Assembly (NCBI RefSeq): GCF_008014695.1
Contig: NZ_VOXE01000002.1
Location: 62,001 to 126,000 of the forward strand
Direction of reading: 5' to 3'
Source: Chryseobacterium sp.
GTDB taxonomy: Bacteria > Bacteroidota > Bacteroidia > Flavobacteriales > Weeksellaceae
Length of the DNA stretch: 64,000 bases
Positions 17,829 through 25,757 of the stretch are shown piece after piece. Both the position numbers and the translations under genes were made by a program. Every line of letters begins with the position of its first letter. The stretch's first letter is position 1. Below the pieces are notes generated by a model. That model had not been told where the DNA came from, did not search any database, and was given only the letters and a program-made list of their open reading frames with translations.

Positions 17829-18032
17829 ATGATGTTCAATTGGTTATCATTAGTTACCGGATTTTTTTACATGGTCTTAGGCGTTGTGGTCATAGTCTAC
17901 AAGTTCTTCATCATTACTTTGGAACCCAATATTGCCTACCCGTTAGGTGCTTTGCTTATTTTGTACGGCCTCTTCCGTATTTTCAGGGCGGTAGATAAGA
18001 TTAAACAAGCAAGAAGAAAAGATGAAATTTAA
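17829..18032 (+). CDS. Small conserved membrane protein, function unknown
   Basis: 67 residues beginning MMFNWLSLVTGFFYMVLGVVV. Two hydrophobic segments (about 5-28 and 38-55) are followed by a basic tail (RAVDKIKQARRKDE). The frame can be extended upstream to a TTG at 17781, but that stretch is inside the tonB terminator, so the ATG at 17829 is chosen. It overlaps the PstS-like gene by 11 bp and is probably coupled to it. I do not recognise a characterised family. Confidence 0.6.
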   Translation: MMFNWLSLVTGFFYMVLGVVVIVYKFFIITLEPNIAYPLGALLILYGLFRIFRAVDKIKQARRKDEI

Positions 18033-18891
18033 AACTTTATATCTACTGATCTGTGCCCTTTTTTTACTGAGCTGCTCCAAAAAGAAAACCGTTGTTAATG
18101 ATTATAACAAAGGTACACTTACCGTAGTTACCGATGGATCTTTCAAAAGTGTTGTCGAGGCACTTACCGATGGTTACATGATCAGTTATCCCGATACCAA
18201 AATCGGCGTTCAGGTACAGAAAGAAGATTTGGCATTTCTGGATTTGCTTAAAGGCAAATTGAAACTCATTGTAATGTCCAGAGAGCTTTCCGAGAAAGAA
18301 ATTACCGCGTATAAAACACAGACGAAACTGAATTATGAACCGGCCAGATTTGCCGCAGATGCTGTTGTTTTTATTGTACCTAAAGATGATGAAAGAACAT
18401 CTATTTCAATGGATGAAATAAAAGAAGGGCTGCAGTCTCAAAAAAAACAGTTCATTTTTGACGGCACTAACTCCAGCAACCTCAACTTTGTTGCTCAAAA
18501 ACTCGGAAAACTGCCTTCAGATTTGCAGTATTCTATTCTCAACGGTAATGAAACCGTTATTGATCGGTTAAATGATTTTCCAGGGAAAATTGGGGTTGTA
18601 GGTCTGAATACTTTTAGCCGGCCTTACGGTAAAGATGCTTTGATACTGAAAGATAAATTTAAAATTCTTTCAGTTTATGAAAAAGGCAAACTTTACGAGC
18701 CGAGTACCGCTAATTTGGCGAATATGAAATATCCGTTTACAAGAATCCTGTATTTTTTAAGGAACGAACCCGGATTTGGAATCGCAAACGGATTCATGAG
18801 ATTTTCATGTACCCAATTAGGACAAATGATAGTAAGCAAGGAGGGTTTACAGCCTTTTAATCTGTACGCAAGAGAAGTACAGATGCGTTAA
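18022..18891 (+). CDS. PstS-like phosphate-type substrate-binding lipoprotein
   Basis: A 289-residue protein with a lipoprotein signal peptide (lipobox LLSC, Cys18). It has a periplasmic-binding-protein fold of the PstS type: an N-terminal strand GTLTVVTDGSFKSVVEAL, then DGTNSSNLNFV in the position of the phosphate-binding loop of PstS, and RNEPGFGIANGFMRF near the C terminus. No phosphate permease genes (pstC, pstA, pstB) are nearby. In flavobacteria this protein commonly sits behind TonB, so it may serve the energy-transduction region rather than phosphate import. The ligand is unproven. Confidence 0.7.
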   Translation: MKFKTLYLLICALFLLSCSKKKTVVNDYNKGTLTVVTDGSFKSVVEALTDGYMISYPDTKIGVQVQKEDLAFLDLLKGKLKLIVMSRELSEKEITAYKTQTKLNYEPARFAADAVVFIVPKDDERTSISMDEIKEGLQSQKKQFIFDGTNSSNLNFVAQKLGKLPSDLQYSILNGNETVIDRLNDFPGKIGVVGLNTFSRPYGKDALILKDKFKILSVYEKGKLYEPSTANLANMKYPFTRILYFLRNEPGFGIANGFMRFSCTQLGQMIVSKEGLQPFNLYAREVQMR

Positions 18892-18976
18892 CAAGTCCTA
18901 AAATTTTTCTTTTGGAACGAAAGTTGTCTGCTAATTGTCAATAAAAAGTAATATATTAATTTAAATGATGTTTGAA

Positions 18977-20617
18977 ATGAATTTAACAAAAAAAATTGTT
19001 TATACCGCAGCAGTAGGTTTTTTTACGAACTTCGCTTTCGCACAGACCGTGCAGGAGGGAATTGTAAATGTAGACAGTCATAAATTTGCGAAAGCACGTC
19101 AGATTTATAATGAAATGATCTCTAAAGCGCCTTCAGAAGGTGATAATTATTTCTATTTAGGCAATACCTACCTCACCCAGTTCGAACCTAATTTCGAGAA
19201 AGCAGCGGAAAATTTTAATAAAGGCCTTGCTGTCGATAAAAAAAGTGATCTGAATAAAATTGGTCTCGCCACTATAAAATTGGGGAAAGGCGACAAATCC
19301 GCCATCGCAGAAATTCAAAGTGTTGTTAAAGATACGAGAGAAAAGGACCCGGAAATTCTTTATCGTGCAGCAGAAGCCCTGACAATGTTCGAAAATAACA
19401 ATGCACCCGACATTGCGATTGACTATCTTAACAAGGCGGTAGAAAGATCGGAAAGAGGCGGAGTGCCTGCACCTTACTACTATTCTTTAGGAGATGCCTA
19501 CCGTTTGAAAAAACTTCCTGGCGACGCAATGTCTGCTTATGATAAAGCATCTGTGGTCGCTAAAAATAAAGCTTCCGTATTCACGAGAATGGGAACGCTG
19601 TGGATGGCCGCCAAACAGTGGAAACTGGCAAAAGAAAATATCGACAAAGCTATAGCTGTAGATCCAACGTATGCTCCTGCTTATAAAGCACTGGCAAATT
19701 ATGATATCACTTATCAGGAGAATGCAAAAGCGACTCAGGATTTGATTAACTATACCAGATATGCAGATGATGATCCTTATACTTTATTGGAGATTTCAAA
19801 ACTATACTTTACCAATGAAGATTATGCGAATTCAAAAGCCACGTTGGATAAAGTCTTTGATAAAGTTGATGATCCAATCAAATATAAATTAAGATCATAT
19901 ATCATGTATTCTGAAGGAAATTATGCAGCTGCAAAACAGGATTATGACGTTTTTCTTTCAAAAGCAGATAAAACCAGAATTCAGCCTGCAGATCAGGGAC
20001 TTCAGGGGTTAATTATAGCCGCACTTGCCAAGGATGAAAAAGATCCTACTCAAAAATCTACTGCAATGCTCCAATCTCAAAAGCTTATTGCTATTGCAAA
20101 AGCTGCTAAAGATGAAACCCTGAAATGGGACGAAGAGCTGGCCAAAATCAACAGGGGTGGAGCGATTTCAACAGCAGCCGTCAATTCAGGTCCGACAAAT
20201 GCACAGATCGAGGCTTTAAAAGTTAAAATTGCTGCGAATCCTAAAGATACCGATGCGCTGTATGCAATGGCAAATGAATACCAAAATCTTAAAAACTGGA
20301 ACGGTGCCATTTTAACATGGCAAAAAATGTCGCAGTTGTTGCCGGATTGGGCGCCAGCATATTACAGTTTAGGCTATGCATATCAACAAGCCGGTAATAA
20401 TGATATGGCAAAAATGTCTTATCAGAAGTTTATCGATACGGTAAAACCCGCTGATATGGAAACCAACAGACAGACATTAGCTTACGCGTATTTCGCGGTT
20501 GCTTATATGGTGAAAGATTCTGATCTTGCAAAAGCAAAAGATTACGCTGCGAAATCAGTTCAGATGGATCCTACCTATCAGGATGCCATCAACTTGAATA
20601 CACAGTTGAATAAATAA
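18977..20617 (+). CDS. Tetratricopeptide repeat protein, exported
   Basis: About 546 residues. The signal peptide is MNLTKKIVYTAAVGFFTNFAFA; two ATGs at 18965 and 18968 would add a few residues. The mature protein consists of repeated 34-residue helical pairs with TPR features, for example PYYYSLGDAYRLKKLPGDAMSAYDKA and PAYYSLGYAYQQAGNNDMAKMSYQK. An Ala/Gly-rich linker lies near residue 400. TPR proteins act as protein-interaction scaffolds; this one is probably periplasmic. It follows the PstS-like gene by about 80 bp on the same strand and ends the TonB region. Confidence 0.8.
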   Translation: MNLTKKIVYTAAVGFFTNFAFAQTVQEGIVNVDSHKFAKARQIYNEMISKAPSEGDNYFYLGNTYLTQFEPNFEKAAENFNKGLAVDKKSDLNKIGLATIKLGKGDKSAIAEIQSVVKDTREKDPEILYRAAEALTMFENNNAPDIAIDYLNKAVERSERGGVPAPYYYSLGDAYRLKKLPGDAMSAYDKASVVAKNKASVFTRMGTLWMAAKQWKLAKENIDKAIAVDPTYAPAYKALANYDITYQENAKATQDLINYTRYADDDPYTLLEISKLYFTNEDYANSKATLDKVFDKVDDPIKYKLRSYIMYSEGNYAAAKQDYDVFLSKADKTRIQPADQGLQGLIIAALAKDEKDPTQKSTAMLQSQKLIAIAKAAKDETLKWDEELAKINRGGAISTAAVNSGPTNAQIEALKVKIAANPKDTDALYAMANEYQNLKNWNGAILTWQKMSQLLPDWAPAYYSLGYAYQQAGNNDMAKMSYQKFIDTVKPADMETNRQTLAYAYFAVAYMVKDSDLAKAKDYAAKSVQMDPTYQDAINLNTQLNK

Positions 20618-20636
20618 TTCTAAATACTCAATTTTG

Positions 20637-20668
20637 AAACTTCCTGATGAGAATCGGGAAGTTTTTTT
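20637..20668 (+). terminator. Rho-independent terminator
   Basis: AAACTTCCTGAT / ATCGGGAAGTTT stem (one G-T pair), loop GAGA, followed by TTTTTTTATT. Confidence 0.8.
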
Positions 20669-20670
20669 AT

Positions 20671-20678
20671 TAAATTTG
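20671..20678 (+). promoter_or_regulatory. -7 box of bshB1
   Basis: TAAATTTG matches TAnnTTTG and ends 4 bp before the bshB1 ATG; the transcript would be leaderless or nearly so. Confidence 0.5.
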
Positions 20679-20682
20679 ACCC

Positions 20683-21402
20683 ATGAAAGCAGAAATTTTA
20701 GCAATCGGAGCCCATCCGGACGATGTAGAGCTGGGCTGCGGCGGGACTTTGGCAAAAATGATTTCCGACGGAAAAAAGGTAGTGGTTGTTGATCTCACTC
20801 AAGGAGAACTGGGAACACGCGGTACCAATATTACAAGAGCACAAGAGGCGGCCAACGCTTCTGAAATCTTAGGGATTTCATCCCGCGAAAATTTAATGAT
20901 GAAAGACGGTTTCCTTTTGAATACAGAGGAAAACCAAATGAAGATTGTTAAAATGATCCGTAAATACCGACCAGAACTGATTTTTGCCAATGCCACTGAT
21001 GACCGCCACCCGGATCATGCAAAGGCAGCGAAACTGGTTTCCGATGCCTGTTTTCTATCCGGTTTGGTGAAAATTGAAACTAAAGTGGAAGGTCATCAGC
21101 AGGAAGCATGGCGCCCGAAGCATGTTTTCCACTATATTCAGTGGAAAAATATAGAACCGGACTTTGTTGTAGATATTTCCGGGTTTATGGAAAAGAAAAT
21201 TGAGGCCTGTCTGGCATATAAAACGCAGTTTTACGATCCCAAATCTAACGAACCGATGACCCCTATCGCAACTAAGGATTTCCTGGAAAGCCTGACTTAC
21301 AGGGCCCAGGATCTAGGTCGACTCTCCGGAGTAGAGTTCGCAGAAGGTTTTACTACAGAAAAGCTGCTGGCTTTCAAAAATTTCGATGGAATAATTTTGT
21401 AA
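20683..21402 (+). CDS. bshB1: Bacillithiol biosynthesis deacetylase BshB1
   Basis: A 239-residue zinc deacetylase of the LmbE/PIG-L family. Metal- and substrate-binding motifs are AHPDDVE (10-16) and DDRHPDHAKAA (106-116). The C-terminal region has EACLAYKTQFYDP and FLESLTYRAQDLGRLSGVEFAEGF, typical of BshB1. It removes the acetyl group from GlcNAc-malate to give GlcN-malate, the second step of bacillithiol synthesis. Bacillithiol is the major low-molecular-weight thiol in several Bacteroidetes. The other bsh genes are not in the window. Confidence 0.92.
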   Translation: MKAEILAIGAHPDDVELGCGGTLAKMISDGKKVVVVDLTQGELGTRGTNITRAQEAANASEILGISSRENLMMKDGFLLNTEENQMKIVKMIRKYRPELIFANATDDRHPDHAKAAKLVSDACFLSGLVKIETKVEGHQQEAWRPKHVFHYIQWKNIEPDFVVDISGFMEKKIEACLAYKTQFYDPKSNEPMTPIATKDFLESLTYRAQDLGRLSGVEFAEGFTTEKLLAFKNFDGIIL

Positions 21403-21425
21403 TTTATCGAAAAGCTTTATATTTG
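21396..21425 (+). promoter_or_regulatory. Promoter of tRNA-His
   Basis: TTTG at 21396-21399, then 18 bp, then TATATTTG at 21418-21425; this is close to the -33/-7 consensus. It lies 12 bp before the tRNA and overlaps the 3' end of bshB1. Confidence 0.65.
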
Positions 21426-21437
21426 CAACCTCAAACG

Positions 21438-21511
21438 GTGATTGTAGCTCAGTTGGTTAGAGCGCCGGATTGTGGTTCCGGAGGTCGGGGGTTCGAGACC
21501 CCTCATTCACC
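21438..21511 (+). tRNA. tRNA-His (anticodon GTG)
   Basis: The sequence folds into a cloverleaf. The acceptor stem is GTGATTG / CATTCAC, the D arm is GCTC..GAGC, the anticodon stem is CCGGA / TCCGG with loop TTGTGGT (anticodon GTG), and the T arm is GGGGG-TTCGAGA-CCCCT. The base before it (21437) is G and the discriminator is C, giving the extra G-1:C73 pair that marks tRNA-His. CCA is not fully encoded. The acceptor stem has one T:T mismatch at position 5:68 and the T stem has one G:T pair. Confidence 0.96.
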
Positions 21512-21515
21512 CATA

Positions 21516-21547
21516 AAAAAACGCACTGATTTTTCAGTGCGTTTTTT
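21516..21547 (+). terminator. Rho-independent terminator of tRNA-His
   Basis: A perfect 14-bp stem (AAAAAACGCACTGA / TCAGTGCGTTTTTT) with loop TTTT, 4 bp after the tRNA. Confidence 0.9.
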
Positions 21548-21601
21548 GGTTTTTACTGCGTCGGGTTTAGATGAAAATAAAAACTGAAACCTCAAGCAAA
21601 T

Positions 21602-21638
21602 AAAAAAGCATCCCAATTGGAATGCTTATGCTTTTTTA
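21602..21638 (-). terminator. Terminator of the DUF3276 gene
   Basis: AAAAAAGCAT / ATGCTTTTTT inverted repeat that overlaps the stop codon of the gene; the T run is present on both strands. Confidence 0.6.
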
Positions 21639-21971
21639 AACCTCTTCGTCTGAATCAATGGTGAACGAACGGCTTTTGAAATCTTTGTCATGTTTTTCGG
21701 AAATCACATCTTCGCCTTTCTGGCTGATGATAAAGTCGGTTGATTCTTTGAACATTTCTTCGAAACTTTTGAAATCTTCCTTGTACAGGTAAATCTTGTG
21801 TTTCTCGAAAGTAGCTTCACCATTTTCACCGAAATTCTTCTTACTTTCAGTAATCGTAAGATAATAATCACCAGCTTTGGTCTCCCGTACATCAAAGAAA
21901 TAAGTTCTTCTTCCGGCTTTCAGCACCTTGGTAAAAATTTCGTTTTCGTGGCGTTCCTTGTAATCGCTCAT
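21636..21971 (-). CDS. DUF3276 family protein (PUR-alpha-like nucleic-acid-binding)
   Basis: A 111-residue protein of the DUF3276 family, the bacterial relatives of PUR-alpha that bind single-stranded DNA or RNA. The characteristic stretch is EIFTKVLKAGRRTYFFDVRETKAGDYYLTITE near residues 11-42, followed by KHKIYLYKEDFKSFEEMF. This matches one PUR repeat (four strands and a helix), and such proteins act as dimers. The role in Bacteroidetes is not established. The acidic C terminus (DSDEEV) is typical. It is a monocistronic unit. Confidence 0.85.
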   Translation of the reverse strand: MSDYKERHENEIFTKVLKAGRRTYFFDVRETKAGDYYLTITESKKNFGENGEATFEKHKIYLYKEDFKSFEEMFKESTDFIISQKGEDVISEKHDKDFKSRSFTIDSDEEV

Positions 21972-22085
21972 TTGTAAATAGTTTTTTGAATCTTATAATA
22001 ACAAATATAAAATATTTCCGCGAATGGCAAAATTTATTTTCAGTTTTTGTTAAGAAAAGTGGATTATCAATAACGATTTTACATT

Positions 22086-23747
22086 CTAAACGGCTTCAGC
22101 ATTGTCTATTTCTGTGAGATTCAGGATTTTATCTGCTCTTTTTGCGCTTGATTCCCGATGGGTGATGATAATGGAAGTTCGGTTCTGCAGTTCTTTTTCA
22201 ATATTCTGAAGGATATTTTCTTCAGTTTCAGTATCCAAAGCCGAAAGTGAATCATCGAAAATAAGAATGCTGGGCTCCTTAATCAGCGCTCTTGCAATGC
22301 ATATCCTCTGCTTCTGGCCGCCGGAAAGCATTACGCCGCGTTCTCCCACCATTGTTTTATATTGGTCTTTAAAACCAATGATATTTTTGTGGACGTCGGC
22401 TTTTTTTGCATATTCTACAACTTTTTCATGAGTTGAACTGTCTATGGCAAAACCGATATTGCTTTCAATGGTATCAGAAAAAAGGTAACTTTCCTGCGGA
22501 ATGTAACCGATATGTTTTCTATAATTTTCGAGGTTCAGATCTTTCAGGTTTTTTCCGTCTACAAGTATTTCGCCTTCCGTTGGATCAATTAACCTGCAGA
22601 GCAATAAAGCAATCGTTGATTTTCCGCTTCCGGTTTTGCCCATGATGGCGAGTGATTTTCCGGCCTCGATCTTGAAACTCAGATTGTCCAGTGCTTTGAT
22701 CCCGGTATTTGGATACACATAGGAAACATTTCTGAATTCAATATCACCTTTTATCGGATGAATTTCATTAACGGTATTGATGATATCGGTCTTCATATCC
22801 AGAAATTCATTGATTCTCGACATCGAAGCTTCCGCACGCTGGTTGATGGAAGTCACCCATCCAACCATGGAAAACGGCCAGATCAGGATGTTGATGTACA
22901 TAAAGAAATCAGCGATTTTTCCGACCGAAAGTTCATTGTTCATGTATTTTTGGCCACCAATCAAAAGAATTACAACATTCAGCAGCCCGATGACAAAAAG
23001 AATAATGGTGAAAAAGTAGGCTTCGGTTTTGGCCAGATCCAAAGCTTTGTCCTGATAGTCTTTTACTTTAATTCCGTAATTCTTCTCAATATATTTTTCC
23101 TTGGCAAAGAATTTCACGACACGGATGCCAGAAAAACTGTCCTGAACAAAAGTGGAGATCGCTGACTGGCTTTTCTGCATAATTTTCGATTTCCGGTTGA
23201 TGACCGAACTCACTTTGTAAATCACGAAAGATAAAATTGGCAGCGGAATAAGGGTGTAAAGCGTCATCGATACATCCGTTTTCAGCATGTAGAAACTGGT
23301 GATGAGGAGCAAAATCAGTAAGTTTACGACATACATGACACCGGGACCCAGATACATTCTCACCGCCACAACGTCTTCACTTAACCGGTTCATAAGATCA
23401 CCAATCGTGGTTTTCTTGTAATCGGTTAATGAAAGTTCCTGGTAGTGGGTGTAAATTTTGTTTTTCAGTTCGTATTCAATCCTTCGGGAGGCTACAATAA
23501 TGGTTTGCCGCATCATAAAAGTGAAAAATCCGGTGAGGAGCGAACAGGCAACTATAATGGCTACAAAAATCAGGACCTGTTTGTTAAAGCCGTTATGGAG
23601 GTTTTTTGAGATTTCATCAACCGATTTCCCCACAAACTGAACTTTGTAGATATTGAAAAAATTACTCGCTATGATGAAGAGGAACCCCCAAAACAAAAGT
23701 TTTTTGTGCTTTAAGAAATAAGGATTTAAGGTTTTAAGTGCATTCAT
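22086..23747 (-). CDS. ABC transporter, fused permease and ATP-binding protein
   Basis: A 553-residue type I ABC exporter half. Six membrane segments lie in residues 1-300. The nucleotide-binding domain (about 335-545) has Walker A MGKTGSGKST, signature LSGGQKQR, Walker B SILIFDDSLSALD and H-loop IITHR. Family members (MsbA/LmrA/YheH-type) export lipids, drugs or peptides as homo- or heterodimers. The Walker B glutamate is replaced by Asp-Ser (DDSLSALD), which occurs in the non-hydrolysing half of heterodimeric exporters and in some active ones. No partner gene is adjacent. The substrate is unknown. Confidence 0.85.
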   Translation of the reverse strand: MNALKTLNPYFLKHKKLLFWGFLFIIASNFFNIYKVQFVGKSVDEISKNLHNGFNKQVLIFVAIIVACSLLTGFFTFMMRQTIIVASRRIEYELKNKIYTHYQELSLTDYKKTTIGDLMNRLSEDVVAVRMYLGPGVMYVVNLLILLLITSFYMLKTDVSMTLYTLIPLPILSFVIYKVSSVINRKSKIMQKSQSAISTFVQDSFSGIRVVKFFAKEKYIEKNYGIKVKDYQDKALDLAKTEAYFFTIILFVIGLLNVVILLIGGQKYMNNELSVGKIADFFMYINILIWPFSMVGWVTSINQRAEASMSRINEFLDMKTDIINTVNEIHPIKGDIEFRNVSYVYPNTGIKALDNLSFKIEAGKSLAIMGKTGSGKSTIALLLCRLIDPTEGEILVDGKNLKDLNLENYRKHIGYIPQESYLFSDTIESNIGFAIDSSTHEKVVEYAKKADVHKNIIGFKDQYKTMVGERGVMLSGGQKQRICIARALIKEPSILIFDDSLSALDTETEENILQNIEKELQNRTSIIITHRESSAKRADKILNLTEIDNAEAV

Positions 23748-23893
23748 AAATCAGGGCAAAAATAAGCAAAATTACATTGACTGTTATTTGATATCCTCAT
23801 TTTCTCTCATGGCTAAAGGATATTTCGCTTTAAATTTTGAAGTATGAAGAACGATTCCTCGAAGCACCTGCTGCCTACTTCCGACTATTTTAC

Positions 23894-23901
23894 TATCTTT
23901 G
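23894..23901 (+). promoter_or_regulatory. -7 box of the nusB operon
   Basis: TATCTTTG matches TAnnTTTG, 23 bp before the nusB ATG. Confidence 0.55.
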
Positions 23902-23924
23902 CACGCATAAAAGCTCTTTGAAAA

Positions 23925-24827
23925 ATGTTAGGAAGAAGACAAATCCGTGAAAAAGTTGTAGAAAGCCTGTATTCTTATTATCAGAATCCCCTGAAGTTTG
24001 ATATTCTGGAAAAAAATATGTTTTCGGAGATCGATAAAATATACCATCTGTATATTTATCAGCTCAATTTTCTGGTGGCCCTGAAGCATCTTGCTGAAAA
24101 GCAGATCGAAATCGGGAAGAATAAGTATATCAAGACCGACGCCAACACCAATCCTAACCAGAAGTTCATTAACAATCAGGTATTGCTGATGCTGGAAGAA
24201 AATACGGAAAGACTTTCTTTCACTTCCAAACACATTAATCTGAAATGGGATCTTTACGACGACTTGCTTGTAAAAACATTCCAGAGAATGACTGCCGGAA
24301 AAAGGTATCAGGATTTCATGAAGGAAGAAGGGTATTCGTTTGATGCTGACCAAAAGTTCATTGGAAAACTGTTTTTAAGATATATCGCTGAAAACGAGGA
24401 TTTTCACGAACATCTCGAAGCCATGGAAATGAGTTGGGCCGATGATTTTCATATCTCCAATTCCATGATTCAGAAAACGATCGGTTTCTTTAAGGAAAAT
24501 GAACCGAGTCATACGCTGATCAAGATGATTAAAGATGAAGAAGACCGGGATTTTGCCAGAAAACTGCTGAAAACTGCCCTCAACCATTGGGAAGAAGGCG
24601 AAAAGAAACTGGAAGGGCTTTTGGAAAACTGGGATCTAGACCGCGTTTCTTTAATGGATAAAATAATTCTGGTAGCTGCTTTTTCAGAACTGGATTATTT
24701 CCCGCTTACTCCTTCGAGAGTTATTATTAATGAATATATCGAGATTGCAAAAGTTTTTTCAACGGACCGTTCCAATATTTTCATTAATGGAATTTTAGAT
24801 AAGTACACCAAAGATTTAAACAGATAA
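23925..24827 (+). CDS. nusB: Transcription antitermination factor NusB
   Basis: A 300-residue protein. The C-terminal part (about 170-300) has the NusB helical fold, with LLENWDLDRVSLMDKIILVAAFSELDYF and RVIINEYIEIAKVFSTDRSNIFINGILDKY. The N-terminal extension of about 160 residues begins MLGRRQIREKVVESLYSYYQ and is usual for Bacteroidetes NusB. NusB with NusE binds boxA RNA and supports rRNA antitermination. It starts an operon with the DUF1573 lipoprotein (14 bp gap) and yajC (17 bp gap). Confidence 0.9.
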   Translation: MLGRRQIREKVVESLYSYYQNPLKFDILEKNMFSEIDKIYHLYIYQLNFLVALKHLAEKQIEIGKNKYIKTDANTNPNQKFINNQVLLMLEENTERLSFTSKHINLKWDLYDDLLVKTFQRMTAGKRYQDFMKEEGYSFDADQKFIGKLFLRYIAENEDFHEHLEAMEMSWADDFHISNSMIQKTIGFFKENEPSHTLIKMIKDEEDRDFARKLLKTALNHWEEGEKKLEGLLENWDLDRVSLMDKIILVAAFSELDYFPLTPSRVIINEYIEIAKVFSTDRSNIFINGILDKYTKDLNR

Positions 24828-24841
24828 TTAATTAAAAAGTT

Positions 24842-25336
24842 ATGAAAAATTTAGTAAAATTATTACCGGTTGTTGCGGTATTGGCCTTAACAGGCTGCAA
24901 AAAAAACGAAAAGGCAGATCAGATTATCGTAAATGAAACTTCAACCGAAATGCCGGCGGAACCAGCACCAGCACCTGCAGTTGCGACTCCTGAAGAAATG
25001 GTAAAGGAAGCACAGTCTAAGCCTCTTACTACATTGGCTTTATCTGAAAATCAGTTTGATTTCGGAAAAATCAAGAAAGGAGAAACAGTTCAGCATATCT
25101 ATGAAGTAACCAACACAGGAACCAATCCGCTGATTATTTCTCAGGTTAAACCCGGTTGTGGTTGTACAGCTCCTGAATATACCAAAGATCCGATATTACC
25201 TGGACAAAAAGGAAAGATCACATTGAAATTCGATTCTTCAAGTTTCGACGGAATGGTGAACAAACAGGCTGAAGTATATGCAAACGTTGAAAAAACGCCG
25301 ATTGTCATTACTTTCACGGCAAATATTCAACCCTAA
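24842..25336 (+). CDS. DUF1573 domain lipoprotein
   Basis: A 164-residue lipoprotein. The signal peptide ends in lipobox LTGC (Cys19). A Pro/Ala-rich linker (about 38-55) follows, and then a DUF1573 immunoglobulin-like domain (about 65-164) with FDFGKIKKGETVQHIYEVTNTG and the typical KPGCGCT motif. DUF1573 proteins are abundant in Bacteroidetes envelopes; their function is not known. The position between nusB and yajC is conserved in the group. Confidence 0.85.
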   Translation: MKNLVKLLPVVAVLALTGCKKNEKADQIIVNETSTEMPAEPAPAPAVATPEEMVKEAQSKPLTTLALSENQFDFGKIKKGETVQHIYEVTNTGTNPLIISQVKPGCGCTAPEYTKDPILPGQKGKITLKFDSSSFDGMVNKQAEVYANVEKTPIVITFTANIQP

Positions 25337-25353
25337 TCAATAAACAGAAGAAA

Positions 25354-25683
25354 ATGCTTACAATATTTTTACAGGCTGCTGCACCGGAAGGTTCTATGAT
25401 GCCGACCATCCTCATGATGGGAGCCATGTTCGTCGGATTTTACTTTCTGATGATCCGCCCTCAAATGAAGAAATCAAAACAGGAAAAATCTTTTCAGGAA
25501 ACCCTGAAAGTGGGAAGCAGAGTGGTGACCACCTCCGGAATGCATGGAAGAATTGCTCAGATCCAGGAAGACGGGGTCGTTATTGAAACCCTTTCAGGAA
25601 AACTAAAGTTTGAAAAAGCTGCTATTTCCCGAGAGTTTACGCAGCAAAGATTTCCGGACAATGCTCCAGAGGTTACCAAATAA
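25354..25683 (+). CDS. yajC: Preprotein translocase subunit YajC
   Basis: A 109-residue protein. A single membrane segment (about 15-33, ILMMGAMFVGFYFLMI) is followed by RPQMKKSKQ and the cytoplasmic YajC core LKVGSRVVTTSGMHGRIAQIQEDGVVIE. YajC associates with SecDF at the Sec translocase and is usually not essential. It is last in the nusB operon, with a terminator behind it. Confidence 0.93.
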   Translation: MLTIFLQAAAPEGSMMPTILMMGAMFVGFYFLMIRPQMKKSKQEKSFQETLKVGSRVVTTSGMHGRIAQIQEDGVVIETLSGKLKFEKAAISREFTQQRFPDNAPEVTK

Positions 25684-25710
25684 AATTTTTAAGATCAGAT
25701 AAGATCAAAA

Positions 25711-25740
25711 AAATCCATCGCGAGATGGATTTTTTTTGTT
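25711..25740 (+). terminator. Rho-independent terminator of yajC operon
   Basis: A perfect 9-bp stem (AAATCCATC / GATGGATTT) with loop GCGA, followed by a T tract. Confidence 0.85.
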
Positions 25741-25757
25741 TAAAACATTTTTCGGTT

